The position numbers and the translations under genes are program-made. The notes under the pieces are model-generated. The model was given only the letters and a program-made list of their open reading frames with translations. It ran no database searches and was not told the origin of the DNA. A DNA stretch of 12,131 bases from Bacillota bacterium (GTDB lineage: Bacteria; Bacillota; Clostridia; Acetivibrionales; DSM-1351): NCBI GenBank assembly GCA_023441625.1, contig JAEZOA010000143.1, positions 1 to 12,131 of the forward strand. The letters are read 5' to 3'. Below, in pieces: positions 6,294 through 12,131 of this stretch (position 1 is its first letter; each line of letters opens with the position of its first letter).

Positions 6294-6414
6294 AAAAGTC
6301 CTTCGATGATCTGAAAAATGAACTGGATATGAAACGCCTACACTGCCACACTGACGAAACAACCGAATAAAGATGCTTGTTGAAATTGCTTTTGAAAAAA
6401 TTTCAAGATATTAG
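6269..6414 (+). mobile_element. C-terminal transposase fragment, IS4/IS1634-like
   Basis: One frame from 6269 reads VNVVKKSFDDLKNELDMKRL, then HCHTDETTE and TAA (6368-6370). After losing one base it continues KMLVEIAFEKISRY to TAG 6412-6414. The block [EK]KSFDDLKNELDMKRL-x-C/V-H-x-xETTEGK is characteristic of the C-terminal end of DDE transposases of the IS4/IS1634 type, near the YREK region. No terminal inverted repeats or target duplication could be found. It overlaps the end of the DUF1848 frame and marks the break point of that gene. Confidence 0.65.
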
Positions 6415-6446
6415 TCTTCGACAAGAGTAAATTGTAATATAACTGA

Positions 6447-6563
6447 TCAAGCCGTTATGGGCATATATGCTTTTAAAGCTACTACATCTGAAGGCAGTTA
6501 TGAATTTAAATTTTCTTCAATATAATCAATTATCTTTAAACGCGTTCGTAGTAATTCAGTATT
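6447..6563 (-). pseudogene. decayed N-terminus of an AraC-type regulator
   Basis: On the minus strand an AGGAGG (6570-6565) is followed by a frame without ATG: NTELLRTRLKIIDYIEENLN S, stop at 6500-6498. The same frame then gives LPSDVVALKAYMPITA and TGA at 6449-6447. The helix IIDYIEENL followed by a region like ELTLDEVAxxAYMS is the usual start of AraC-family DNA-binding domains. The lack of a start codon and two stops mean it is not expressed as a regulator. The intact RBS suggests it was once the first part of a gene. Confidence 0.45.
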
Positions 6564-6782
6564 GCCTCCTTACTTACAAAATACTTTACCAATTTTATAG
6601 CAAATTACTTGATTTTTTATCGAAATTTATTTAATTATCTAATTAAATAATGTCTTGATTCAAACAGCCGTCTATTGCACAAAATGATTCGTGATCTTGA
6701 GGAAAAATAAAAAATAAGTCAAGATTATTAGGGAATGCTATTTATGTCATTACGATGAATAATATTATTGGATTCAAATAAA
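6564..6782. other. AT-rich spacer with an 11-bp palindrome
   Basis: No intact gene is visible. TTATTTAATTA (6627-6637) and TAATTAAATAA (6640-6650) form a perfect inverted repeat around TC, possibly an operator or simply AT-rich chance. A short frame at 6663-6710 (NSRLLHKMIRDLEEK, stop) recalls an HTH regulator helix but is too short to assign. Confidence 0.4.
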
Positions 6783-6880
6783 ATGTAAACAATTACATGA
6801 AATTATCAATAATTAAATATACAAAATATATAAAATTTAATGTAAACACTAGCAAAAATTCACATAAATTTGTGTTTACA
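6783..6880 (+). promoter_or_regulatory. upstream operator and TGTAAACA boxes of the sugar operon
   Basis: ATGTAA-ACAA-TTACAT (6783-6798) is the same 16-bp pattern as the operator at 6944-6959, with centres 161 bp apart. Between them lie TGTAAACAC (6841-6849) and its inverse GTGTTTACA (6872-6880), sharing the TGTAAA half-site. These sites resemble LacI/GalR-family or catabolite (cre-like) operators, which would suit a sugar operon. The repressor gene is not in the window. Confidence 0.55.
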
Positions 6881-6912
6881 AAACAATAAAATATAAAAAG
6901 TTAACATATATA

Positions 6913-6941
6913 TTGACAAAACTAAAAAATAATCATAATAT
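6913..6941 (+). promoter_or_regulatory. promoter of the sugar uptake operon
   Basis: TTGACA (6913-6918) is a perfect -35 box. With a 17-bp spacer the -10 is TAATAT (6936-6941). Transcription would start near 6948, inside the palindrome that follows, leaving a leader of about 68 nt before ATG 7016. Confidence 0.7.
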
Positions 6942-6961
6942 AAATGTAATGGATTACATTT
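6942..6961 (+). promoter_or_regulatory. palindromic operator over the transcription start
   Basis: AAATGTAAT (6942-6950) and ATTACATTT (6953-6961) are perfect reverse complements around GG. The site directly abuts the -10 box, so a bound dimer would block initiation. The architecture fits a LacI-type repressor. Confidence 0.65.
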
Positions 6962-7015
6962 TAGATACGCGATATTTCGTAACTAAATCAAACATTAAAG
7001 GGAGGGTATTGGTCG

Positions 7016-7846
7016 ATGAGTAACATTAAAATCTCCTACAATACACTAGTATATGCAGGAGAAGATATCAGTGTAGGAATTGCTAGATTAGCTAAGTACG
7101 GATACGATGGTGTTGACTTTGTTGGTGAGCCTGATCAGTATGATACCAAAGAAATATGCAGACTTCTGGAAGAACATCATATTGGCGCTTCATCCATTTG
7201 TGCAATATTTAATGGACAACGCGATTTCGTTTCCAGCAATCCAGCGATTAGAGCAAACGCAATTGCTTATGTAAAAAGTTGTGTAGATTTTGCGGCCGCA
7301 ATTCATGCGAAAGCAATATCTGTGCAAGCAACAGCCTGTATGAAGATCAACTCGGAAGCTAGTGAAGAGGAAGAGTGGAACTGGGCAGTGGAAGGAATAA
7401 GAGAAGCAGGCTTATACGCAAAGGAAAAAGGAATACGATTGACACTTGAAGCATGGAATCGTTATGAAACATACTTAATTAATCGACTGGAACAAGCACT
7501 CAAGATGGTAAATGATATAAATCTGCCAAATGTTGGAGTCATGGGAGATACTTATCATATGAACATCGAAGAAATTGATATGGCTGATGCAATACGTAAA
7601 GTAGGTAATAAGCTTTACTATTTGCATATAGCAGATAGTAACAGAGCTGCTCCGGGGAGAGGGCATATTAATTTCGATGAGATAGCAAAAGCCCTTCGTG
7701 ACATCAAATATGATGGTTGGATTTCTATGGAATTACTTCCCCCAGCGGCAAATCCGTTTTCGGGAAAGCGTTGTGAGGAATTCTACGATCAATATAGTGA
7801 GGAATCTATTACTTTCTTAAAAAAGCTATTTGATAAAATCAAATAA
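7016..7846 (+). CDS. ketose 3-epimerase-like TIM-barrel sugar isomerase
   Basis: The 276-residue protein belongs to the xylose-isomerase-like TIM barrel family and matches the D-tagatose/D-psicose 3-epimerase group. The four metal ligands are visible: E145 (LEAWNRYET), D178 (MGDTYHMN), H204 (HIADSNR) and E239 (SMELL). The R210 and PGRGHI segment is also typical. Length fits the family (about 280-290). It would convert a ketose or related sugar in the cytoplasm with Mn or Mg. The start ATG 7016 follows GGGAGGG (7000-7006). It is the first gene of the operon, 31 bp before the binding-protein gene, so its substrate is probably what the transporter brings in. Hydroxypyruvate isomerase or an inositol-pathway isomerase are less likely alternatives. 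Confidence 0.8.
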   Translation: MSNIKISYNTLVYAGEDISVGIARLAKYGYDGVDFVGEPDQYDTKEICRLLEEHHIGASSICAIFNGQRDFVSSNPAIRANAIAYVKSCVDFAAAIHAKAISVQATACMKINSEASEEEEWNWAVEGIREAGLYAKEKGIRLTLEAWNRYETYLINRLEQALKMVNDINLPNVGVMGDTYHMNIEEIDMADAIRKVGNKLYYLHIADSNRAAPGRGHINFDEIAKALRDIKYDGWISMELLPPAANPFSGKRCEEFYDQYSEESITFLKKLFDKIK

Positions 7847-7877
7847 ATTAAATAACTATGTAAAGGGGAAAATAATA

Positions 7878-8900
7878 ATGAGAAAGAGATTTTTAAGTAT
7901 TTTAGTTATTTGTACATTGATGGTATCAGTATTTGCTGGATGCGGTTCTAATGGCACATCAACAGCTTCATCTACCGATACACAATCAGCTTCATCTACT
8001 GATACACAATCAGCACAAACTACAAGCGAAGACAAGCCATTGTTTGTAGCATTTTCAGCTGGTTATGGTAAGGTTCAGCACTGGGAATTAGAAATGTTAG
8101 GTTGTGAAGCAGCAGCAAAAGAACTTGGTGTAAAGTTCCAGTATCAATTTGCTGACGGTAATGAGCAAAAGCAGGTTGCTGATATTGAAAATTTCGTGCA
8201 GATGGGCATGGACATGTTAATCGTTGGTCCTAACAACTCAGAGGGAATTGTTCCTACAGTTAATGAATTAAAAAGCAAGGGTATTCCTGTTATGACCAGC
8301 GATATCGGTATTACAGGCACTGATGTAGTAGCTCATGTTGCATCTGATAACTATAAAATAGGTGTTAAAGCTGCAGAATATATTGGTGAACTGCTTAACG
8401 GTAAGGGTAAGGTTGCTGTTGTAGGTTGGTCAGCTGCTTCTGCCACAAAAGATAGAGAAAAGGGTTTTACTGAAACAATTGCATCAAAATTCCCAGATAT
8501 TAAAATTGTTGCAAATCAGGATGTTGGCGGAAACCGTAATACATCCTTAGAAAAATCTGAAAATATTATTGAAGCAAATAAAGATATAAACGCATTTTTT
8601 GGTTCAAATGCTGAAAATGCATTGGGAGCATATGCTGCAACACAAGCTGTAAACCGTAAAGATATTTATGTAGTTTCAGTTGACTCTGACAGCGAAGTTA
8701 TGAAAGCAATTAAAGACAATACAAACATGAAGGCTACAATTGCTCAGAATCCTTATGATATGGGATATCAGGCACTAACAACTGCTGTAAAGCATTTGAA
8801 GGGGGAAAAGGTAGAAAATATTGCAATTGATGCTGAACTTGTAACTGTTGATAATGTACAAAACATTATTGATAGAGATCAAAAGTATCTAGGTAAGTAA
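7878..8900 (+). CDS. sugar ABC transporter substrate-binding lipoprotein (CUT2)
   Basis: The 340-residue protein is exported and lipid-anchored. It has a basic N-terminus MRKRF, a hydrophobic stretch and a lipobox VFAGC with the anchored Cys at 22. A low-complexity Ser/Thr/Asp/Gln linker (residues about 23-50) precedes a periplasmic-binding-protein type 1 domain of the RbsB kind (LFVAFSAGYGKVQHWELEM; IVGPNNSEGIVPTV; VSVDSDSEVMKAI; QNPYDMGYQAL). It delivers a monosaccharide or similar ligand to the permease. ATG 7878 with AAAGGGGA upstream gives the proper signal peptide; the longer frame from 7830 has no such signal. The ligand is not predictable from the sequence alone. Confidence 0.9.
   Translation: MRKRFLSILVICTLMVSVFAGCGSNGTSTASSTDTQSASSTDTQSAQTTSEDKPLFVAFSAGYGKVQHWELEMLGCEAAAKELGVKFQYQFADGNEQKQVADIENFVQMGMDMLIVGPNNSEGIVPTVNELKSKGIPVMTSDIGITGTDVVAHVASDNYKIGVKAAEYIGELLNGKGKVAVVGWSAASATKDREKGFTETIASKFPDIKIVANQDVGGNRNTSLEKSENIIEANKDINAFFGSNAENALGAYAATQAVNRKDIYVVSVDSDSEVMKAIKDNTNMKATIAQNPYDMGYQALTTAVKHLKGEKVENIAIDAELVTVDNVQNIIDRDQKYLGK
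7965..8012 (+). repeat. tandem 24-bp repeat in the lipoprotein linker
   Basis: Two adjacent 24-bp units (7965-7988, 7989-8012) differ at one synonymous base and encode ASSTDTQS twice. The repeat lengthens the flexible tether between the lipid anchor and the binding domain and could vary in copy number by slippage. Confidence 0.85.
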
Positions 8901-8910
8901 TTAAATAAAG

Positions 8911-8940
8911 GCTGCCATCTTTAAGGATGGAGATGGCAGC
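8911..8940 (+). promoter_or_regulatory. intercistronic hairpin, binding protein / ATPase
   Basis: GCTGCCATC (8911-8919) pairs with GATGGCAGC (8932-8940) in a perfect 9-bp stem followed by TCTTT. CCATC can instead pair with GATGG at 8926-8930, giving a competing smaller hairpin. Such elements between binding-protein and ATPase genes usually act as partial terminators or protect the upstream mRNA, so that binding protein is made in excess. Confidence 0.7.
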
Positions 8941-8971
8941 TCTTTAATAGAGACTGGAGGCAAACGTAATT

Positions 8972-10471
8972 GTGGATGATACAGTTCTAAAGATGTGTAA
9001 CATTACAAAACGCTTTTCTGGCGTAACAGTTCTGGATAAAGTTAATTTTAACCTTAAAAAGGGAGAAGTTCATGTTCTTATAGGTGAAAATGGGGCAGGT
9101 AAATCTACTTTGATGAAAATCTTAGCTGGCGTTTATCAGAGAAGCGAAGGCGAGATTTATATGCAGGATAAAACAGGAGAATTAAAAGCTGTTGAGATTG
9201 AGAGTCCATCAGTAGCGTTGGAAATGGGAATCAGCATGGTTTTTCAGGAATTCAACCTGATGGAAAACATGAGTGTTGAAGAAAATATCTGTATTGGCTA
9301 TGAACCTGTAAAAGGCGGTATTTTGGATCGAAAAACCATGCATGACGAAGCAAAAAAGCAGTTAAAAAGAGTAAGCCTTGAGAACGTTTCGCCTAAAGTC
9401 ATAGTGAGTAATTTGACAGTGGCACAGAAGCAATGTGTGGAAATAGCAAAATGCCTTTCTCATGATGCGAAGATTATTATTCTGGATGAACCGACATCAA
9501 GTTTATCCGAAACCGAAGTCGCTGCATTGTTTACACTTATTCGTACGCTAAAAGCAAGCGGAGTAAGCATTGTTTATATTTCTCATCGTATGGAAGAGAT
9601 TTTTGAGTTGGGCGACCGAATTACCGTATTTAGAGACGGTAAAATGATTGATACAGTTAATGTTTCAGATACAGATGAAAATAAACTTGTTAATATGATT
9701 ATAGGTCGTGAATTTGTGGCTGATAATCAGAGTGAACAAAATAATTATAACAAAGAAGTAGTGTTAGAAGGTAAAAATATATCGGTTGGAAACTTTGGTG
9801 TAAAGCTTGATTTTAAAGCATATAAAGGAGAAATTCTTGGGCTATTCGGTCTAGTAGGTGCGGGTAGGACTGAGCTTGCCCGAATGATTTTTGGAGTTGA
9901 TCCAATTGGTGAAGGCAGCCTTTATAAAAATGGTAATAAAATTAAAATTAACTCTCCAACTGATGCTATAAATAATAAAATAGGGTTAGTACCGGAAGAT
10001 AGAAAATTACTCGGACTTATAACTAAATTGAATGTGCGAGACAATCTTACCCTTTCCAAACTTCGTGATCTTCCTTGGGTATTATTATCCCGCGATAAGG
10101 AAATAAGCATGACAGAAGAATATATAAAGCAATTATCAATTGTAACGCATGGACAGACACAACTAGTTGAACGCCTGAGCGGAGGTAATCAGCAAAAAAT
10201 TGTCATATCGAAATGGCTTGCAATGAATCTGGATGTGCTTATTCTTGATGAGCCTACAAGAGGTATAGATGTGGGTGCAAAGGCTGAGATCTACAATGTT
10301 ATGCGTCAGCTAGCGTGTGAAGGAATGAGTATAATTATGATTTCTTCAGATCTACCAGAGATATTAAGAGTAAGTCATCGTGTATTAGTTATGCATGACG
10401 GAGCAATTAAGTTAGAAGCTTCAGCTAAAGATTTGGATCAGGGAACTATTATGCATGCTGCTATAAGCTAG
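8972..10471 (+). CDS. sugar ABC transporter ATPase, two-domain CUT2 type (RbsA/MglA-like)
   Basis: The 499 residues hold two ABC domains. Domain 1 has Walker A GENGAGKST (38-46), Q-loop Q92, a signature LTVAQKQ (148-154; usually LSVAQQQ) and Walker B IIILDEP (168-174). Domain 2 has a degenerate Walker A GLVGAGRTE (293-301), a full signature LSGGNQQ (402-408) and Walker B LILDEP (423-428). The switch His is present in domain 1 (H205) and replaced by Ser/Asp in domain 2. The family normally hydrolyses ATP at one composite site. The start is GTG 8972, 11 bases after GGAGG; no ATG fits, and the next Met (8993) lacks an RBS. It is followed by the permease after 11 bp. Confidence 0.93.
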   Translation: MDDTVLKMCNITKRFSGVTVLDKVNFNLKKGEVHVLIGENGAGKSTLMKILAGVYQRSEGEIYMQDKTGELKAVEIESPSVALEMGISMVFQEFNLMENMSVEENICIGYEPVKGGILDRKTMHDEAKKQLKRVSLENVSPKVIVSNLTVAQKQCVEIAKCLSHDAKIIILDEPTSSLSETEVAALFTLIRTLKASGVSIVYISHRMEEIFELGDRITVFRDGKMIDTVNVSDTDENKLVNMIIGREFVADNQSEQNNYNKEVVLEGKNISVGNFGVKLDFKAYKGEILGLFGLVGAGRTELARMIFGVDPIGEGSLYKNGNKIKINSPTDAINNKIGLVPEDRKLLGLITKLNVRDNLTLSKLRDLPWVLLSRDKEISMTEEYIKQLSIVTHGQTQLVERLSGGNQQKIVISKWLAMNLDVLILDEPTRGIDVGAKAEIYNVMRQLACEGMSIIMISSDLPEILRVSHRVLVMHDGAIKLEASAKDLDQGTIMHAAIS

Positions 10472-10482
10472 GGAGAATATAT

Positions 10483-11460
10483 ATGAATGAGAAGATTAAA
10501 ACTGGATTTATAAAAAACAAAGCATTTCAAAATACTGACATAATAAGACAATTAACATTAGTAATAGTTCTAATCATAGAAATAGTCCTTTTTTCCGCTT
10601 TGTCAGATAATTTTCTGTCAACTTCTAATTTGATTAACGTATTGAGACAGGTATCTGTTACTGCAGTGGCAGCTGTGGGAATGTTTATGATCATACTACT
10701 TGGGGATATCGACCTTTCAGTAGGCTCGGTGTATGCATTTATAGGTGTTATTAGTGCTACTATATTTCTTAAAACTCAAAACCCGGTTATTACAGTTATA
10801 GCTGCGTTGGCAATTGGAACATTAATTGGGTTTATAAGTGGACTTATTACTGCAAAGTTTAAAATACCTGCTTTTGTAACAACACTTGCAATTATGAGTA
10901 TATGCCGTGGACTTTCATTCATAATCACAGACGGTACTCCAATAGGTGTTGTAGATCCAAAGTTTACTTTATTTGGTTCTGGATATATTTTTAAAACTAT
11001 TCCAATTCCAATAATAATAATGATTATTGTCTTTATTATCGGATTCTTCCTTATTAACTATACCAGATTTGGTCGCTATGTCTATGCCTGTGGAGGTAAT
11101 GAGCAGGCTGCACGCTGGTCTGGTATCAAGACGAACAGAATCAAAATTCTAGTGTTTACTATCTCGGGATTTTTGGTTGGTATGAGTTCGCTGATTCTGG
11201 CAGGACGTCTTGGGGGAGGACTCCCAAATGCAGGAAATGGAGCGGAACTTGATGTTATTACAACAGTAATTCTTGGGGGAACCAGTTTAACTGGAGGAAA
11301 AGGCAAGCTATGGGGCGTAATATTCGGTGTTATTGTTATTGGTGTTTTGAATAATGGTATGACTATGCTCAATGTTTCATCATATTGGCAGCAGGTAGTA
11401 AAAGGAATTATTATTCTTATCGCAGTTTTGTTTGACATAAGGGCATCTAACAAAGCCTAA
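10483..11460 (+). CDS. sugar ABC transporter permease, CUT2 (RbsC-like)
   Basis: The 325-residue integral membrane protein has about eight to ten hydrophobic segments, starting with LTLVIVLIIEIVLFSAL near residue 25. Family motifs include GDIDLSVGSV, the cytoplasmic loop GGNEQAARWSGIKTNRIK that meets the ATPase, and the C-terminal GGTSLTGGKGKLWGVIFG with LNVSSYWQQVVKG. It probably works as a homodimer with the ATPase and lipoprotein encoded upstream. ATG 10483 follows GGGAGA. Length is normal. Confidence 0.93.
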   Translation: MNEKIKTGFIKNKAFQNTDIIRQLTLVIVLIIEIVLFSALSDNFLSTSNLINVLRQVSVTAVAAVGMFMIILLGDIDLSVGSVYAFIGVISATIFLKTQNPVITVIAALAIGTLIGFISGLITAKFKIPAFVTTLAIMSICRGLSFIITDGTPIGVVDPKFTLFGSGYIFKTIPIPIIIMIIVFIIGFFLINYTRFGRYVYACGGNEQAARWSGIKTNRIKILVFTISGFLVGMSSLILAGRLGGGLPNAGNGAELDVITTVILGGTSLTGGKGKLWGVIFGVIVIGVLNNGMTMLNVSSYWQQVVKGIIILIAVLFDIRASNKA

Positions 11461-11487
11461 AATAGTATATATAAAGGAGAGAAAACA

Positions 11488-12131
11488 ATGAAAAAAATGA
11501 CAGCAGTTACTTTTAAAGATATAGCTACCTATGAAATAGGTCAAAGAGCAGTGCCACAAATCGTAAAACCTGATGATGTTCTAGTTTCAGTAGAAGCAGC
11601 TAGTATTTGTGGAACAGATGTGCATTTGCTTGGCAACCCTCCTGGATTTATTGGAACAAAAGGTATTGTATTGGGACATGAATGTGTTGGACGAGTTGAA
11701 GAAGTAGGAAGTGGTGTAGGTGGGCTAAAGCCTGGAGACAGAGTAGTGTTGGAACCTAATATTTCTTGTGGTTACTGCTATTATTGCCGTTCAGGTGTTC
11801 CAAATATGTGTGAGAATGATGTAATTCTAGGCGTAACAATCGATGGAGTTTTCGCCGATTATTTTGTAGCACCTGAACGCGGTTTGGTAAAGATTCCTGA
11901 CAGTATGCCCGCAGATCTTGCTGTATTTGCAGAACCAGTTAACTGTGTAATGGGAGCTGTAAACAAGGTTCGTTTATTACCAGGTGAGACTGTACTGGTT
12001 CTTGGTGCAGGTCCTATCGGATTATATTTTACAATGCTTTTCAAGAGCAATGGGGCTGGAAAAGTGATTGTATCTGAACCGTCAAAGTTCCGTGCTGATT
12101 ATGCCCGTGAATGTGGAGCTGACGTTATTGT
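11488..12131 (+). CDS. zinc-dependent medium-chain dehydrogenase (partial, runs off the window)
   Basis: From ATG 11488 (AAAGGAGAG upstream) 214 codons are open to the window end. The catalytic-zinc residues C41 (ASICGTDVH) and H64-E65 (LGHE) and the structural-zinc cysteines C94, C97, C100 and C108 are present. The Rossmann motif VLVLGAGPIG starts the cofactor domain. This is the sorbitol/threonine/alcohol dehydrogenase superfamily; members are about 340-350 residues, so the last 40% is missing. Following the transporter by 27 bp in the same operon, it probably oxidises a sugar alcohol or reduces the ketose handled by the epimerase with NAD(P). A polyol dehydrogenase is the best guess; the substrate is not fixed by sequence. 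Confidence 0.9.
   Translation, partial: MKKMTAVTFKDIATYEIGQRAVPQIVKPDDVLVSVEAASICGTDVHLLGNPPGFIGTKGIVLGHECVGRVEEVGSGVGGLKPGDRVVLEPNISCGYCYYCRSGVPNMCENDVILGVTIDGVFADYFVAPERGLVKIPDSMPADLAVFAEPVNCVMGAVNKVRLLPGETVLVLGAGPIGLYFTMLFKSNGAGKVIVSEPSKFRADYARECGADVI

Noticed and set aside
6663..6710. Short frame NSRLLHKMIRDLEEK, LysR/MarR-like helix
   Set aside because: Fifteen residues are too few to assign, and no continuation is found in any frame.
7830..7877. Start of the binding protein at 7830
   Set aside because: It would place 16 hydrophilic residues before the signal peptide and overlap the epimerase end; ATG 7878 has an RBS and a proper lipoprotein signal.
11082..11453. 123-codon minus-strand ORF opposite the permease
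   Set aside because: It is a shadow of the strongly supported permease coding frame.

Overview
The window is AT-rich DNA from what looks like an anaerobic low-GC Firmicute of the Clostridia. The evidence is CCA-encoding tRNA genes of clostridial type, strong AGGAGG ribosome binding sites, consensus sigma-A promoters (TTGACT-17-TATACT, TTGCAT-16-TATAAT, TTGACA-17-TAATAT) and protein sequences of clostridial style. I cannot name the species.

Region 1 (1-712) is a tRNA operon: one promoter, then tRNA-Val(TAC), tRNA-Phe(GAA), tRNA-Gly(GCC) and tRNA-Cys(GCA), closed by a long terminator. The Val gene is chimeric: its 3' end belongs to another tRNA and cannot pair with its own acceptor stem. The last 18 bases of tRNA-Cys plus 3 following bases recur 96 bp downstream, beside a frameshifted excisionase-like gene on the minus strand. 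This is the layout left by a mobile element that once integrated into tRNA-Cys.

Region 2 (about 870-6570) reads as a decaying accessory island. It starts with a possible 60-codon peptide gene (strong RBS, in-frame TAG at codon 13, Gly/Cys-rich tail resembling a RiPP precursor). Next come an intact but atypical ornithine-carbamoyltransferase-like protein and a class I SAM methyltransferase. They are followed by an internally deleted argJ joined to the C-terminal half of an SDR dehydrogenase, an inositol-monophosphatase-like protein lacking one metal-ligand Asp, and an APH-type kinase. The region ends with a DUF1848 gene cut short at a degraded IS transposase fragment, and the ruin of an AraC-type regulator on the minus strand. 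Only four of these genes look full length. ArgJ, the carbamoyltransferase-like enzyme, the methyltransferase and the SDR suggest a former small-molecule pathway branching from arginine-type metabolism; the product is unknown.

Region 3 (about 6780-12131) is an intact sugar uptake and catabolism operon. A strong promoter is overlapped by a near-perfect palindromic operator, and a second copy of the same 16-bp motif (ATGTAA-N4-TTACAT) lies 161 bp upstream. The genes are a ketose 3-epimerase-like TIM-barrel enzyme, a lipoprotein sugar-binding protein, a two-domain CUT2 ATPase, a CUT2 permease and a zinc-dependent medium-chain dehydrogenase that runs off the window. A hairpin between the binding-protein and ATPase genes probably sets their expression ratio. 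The likely job is import of a sugar or polyol, followed by epimerisation and oxidation or reduction in the cytoplasm. The exact substrate cannot be read from sequence.
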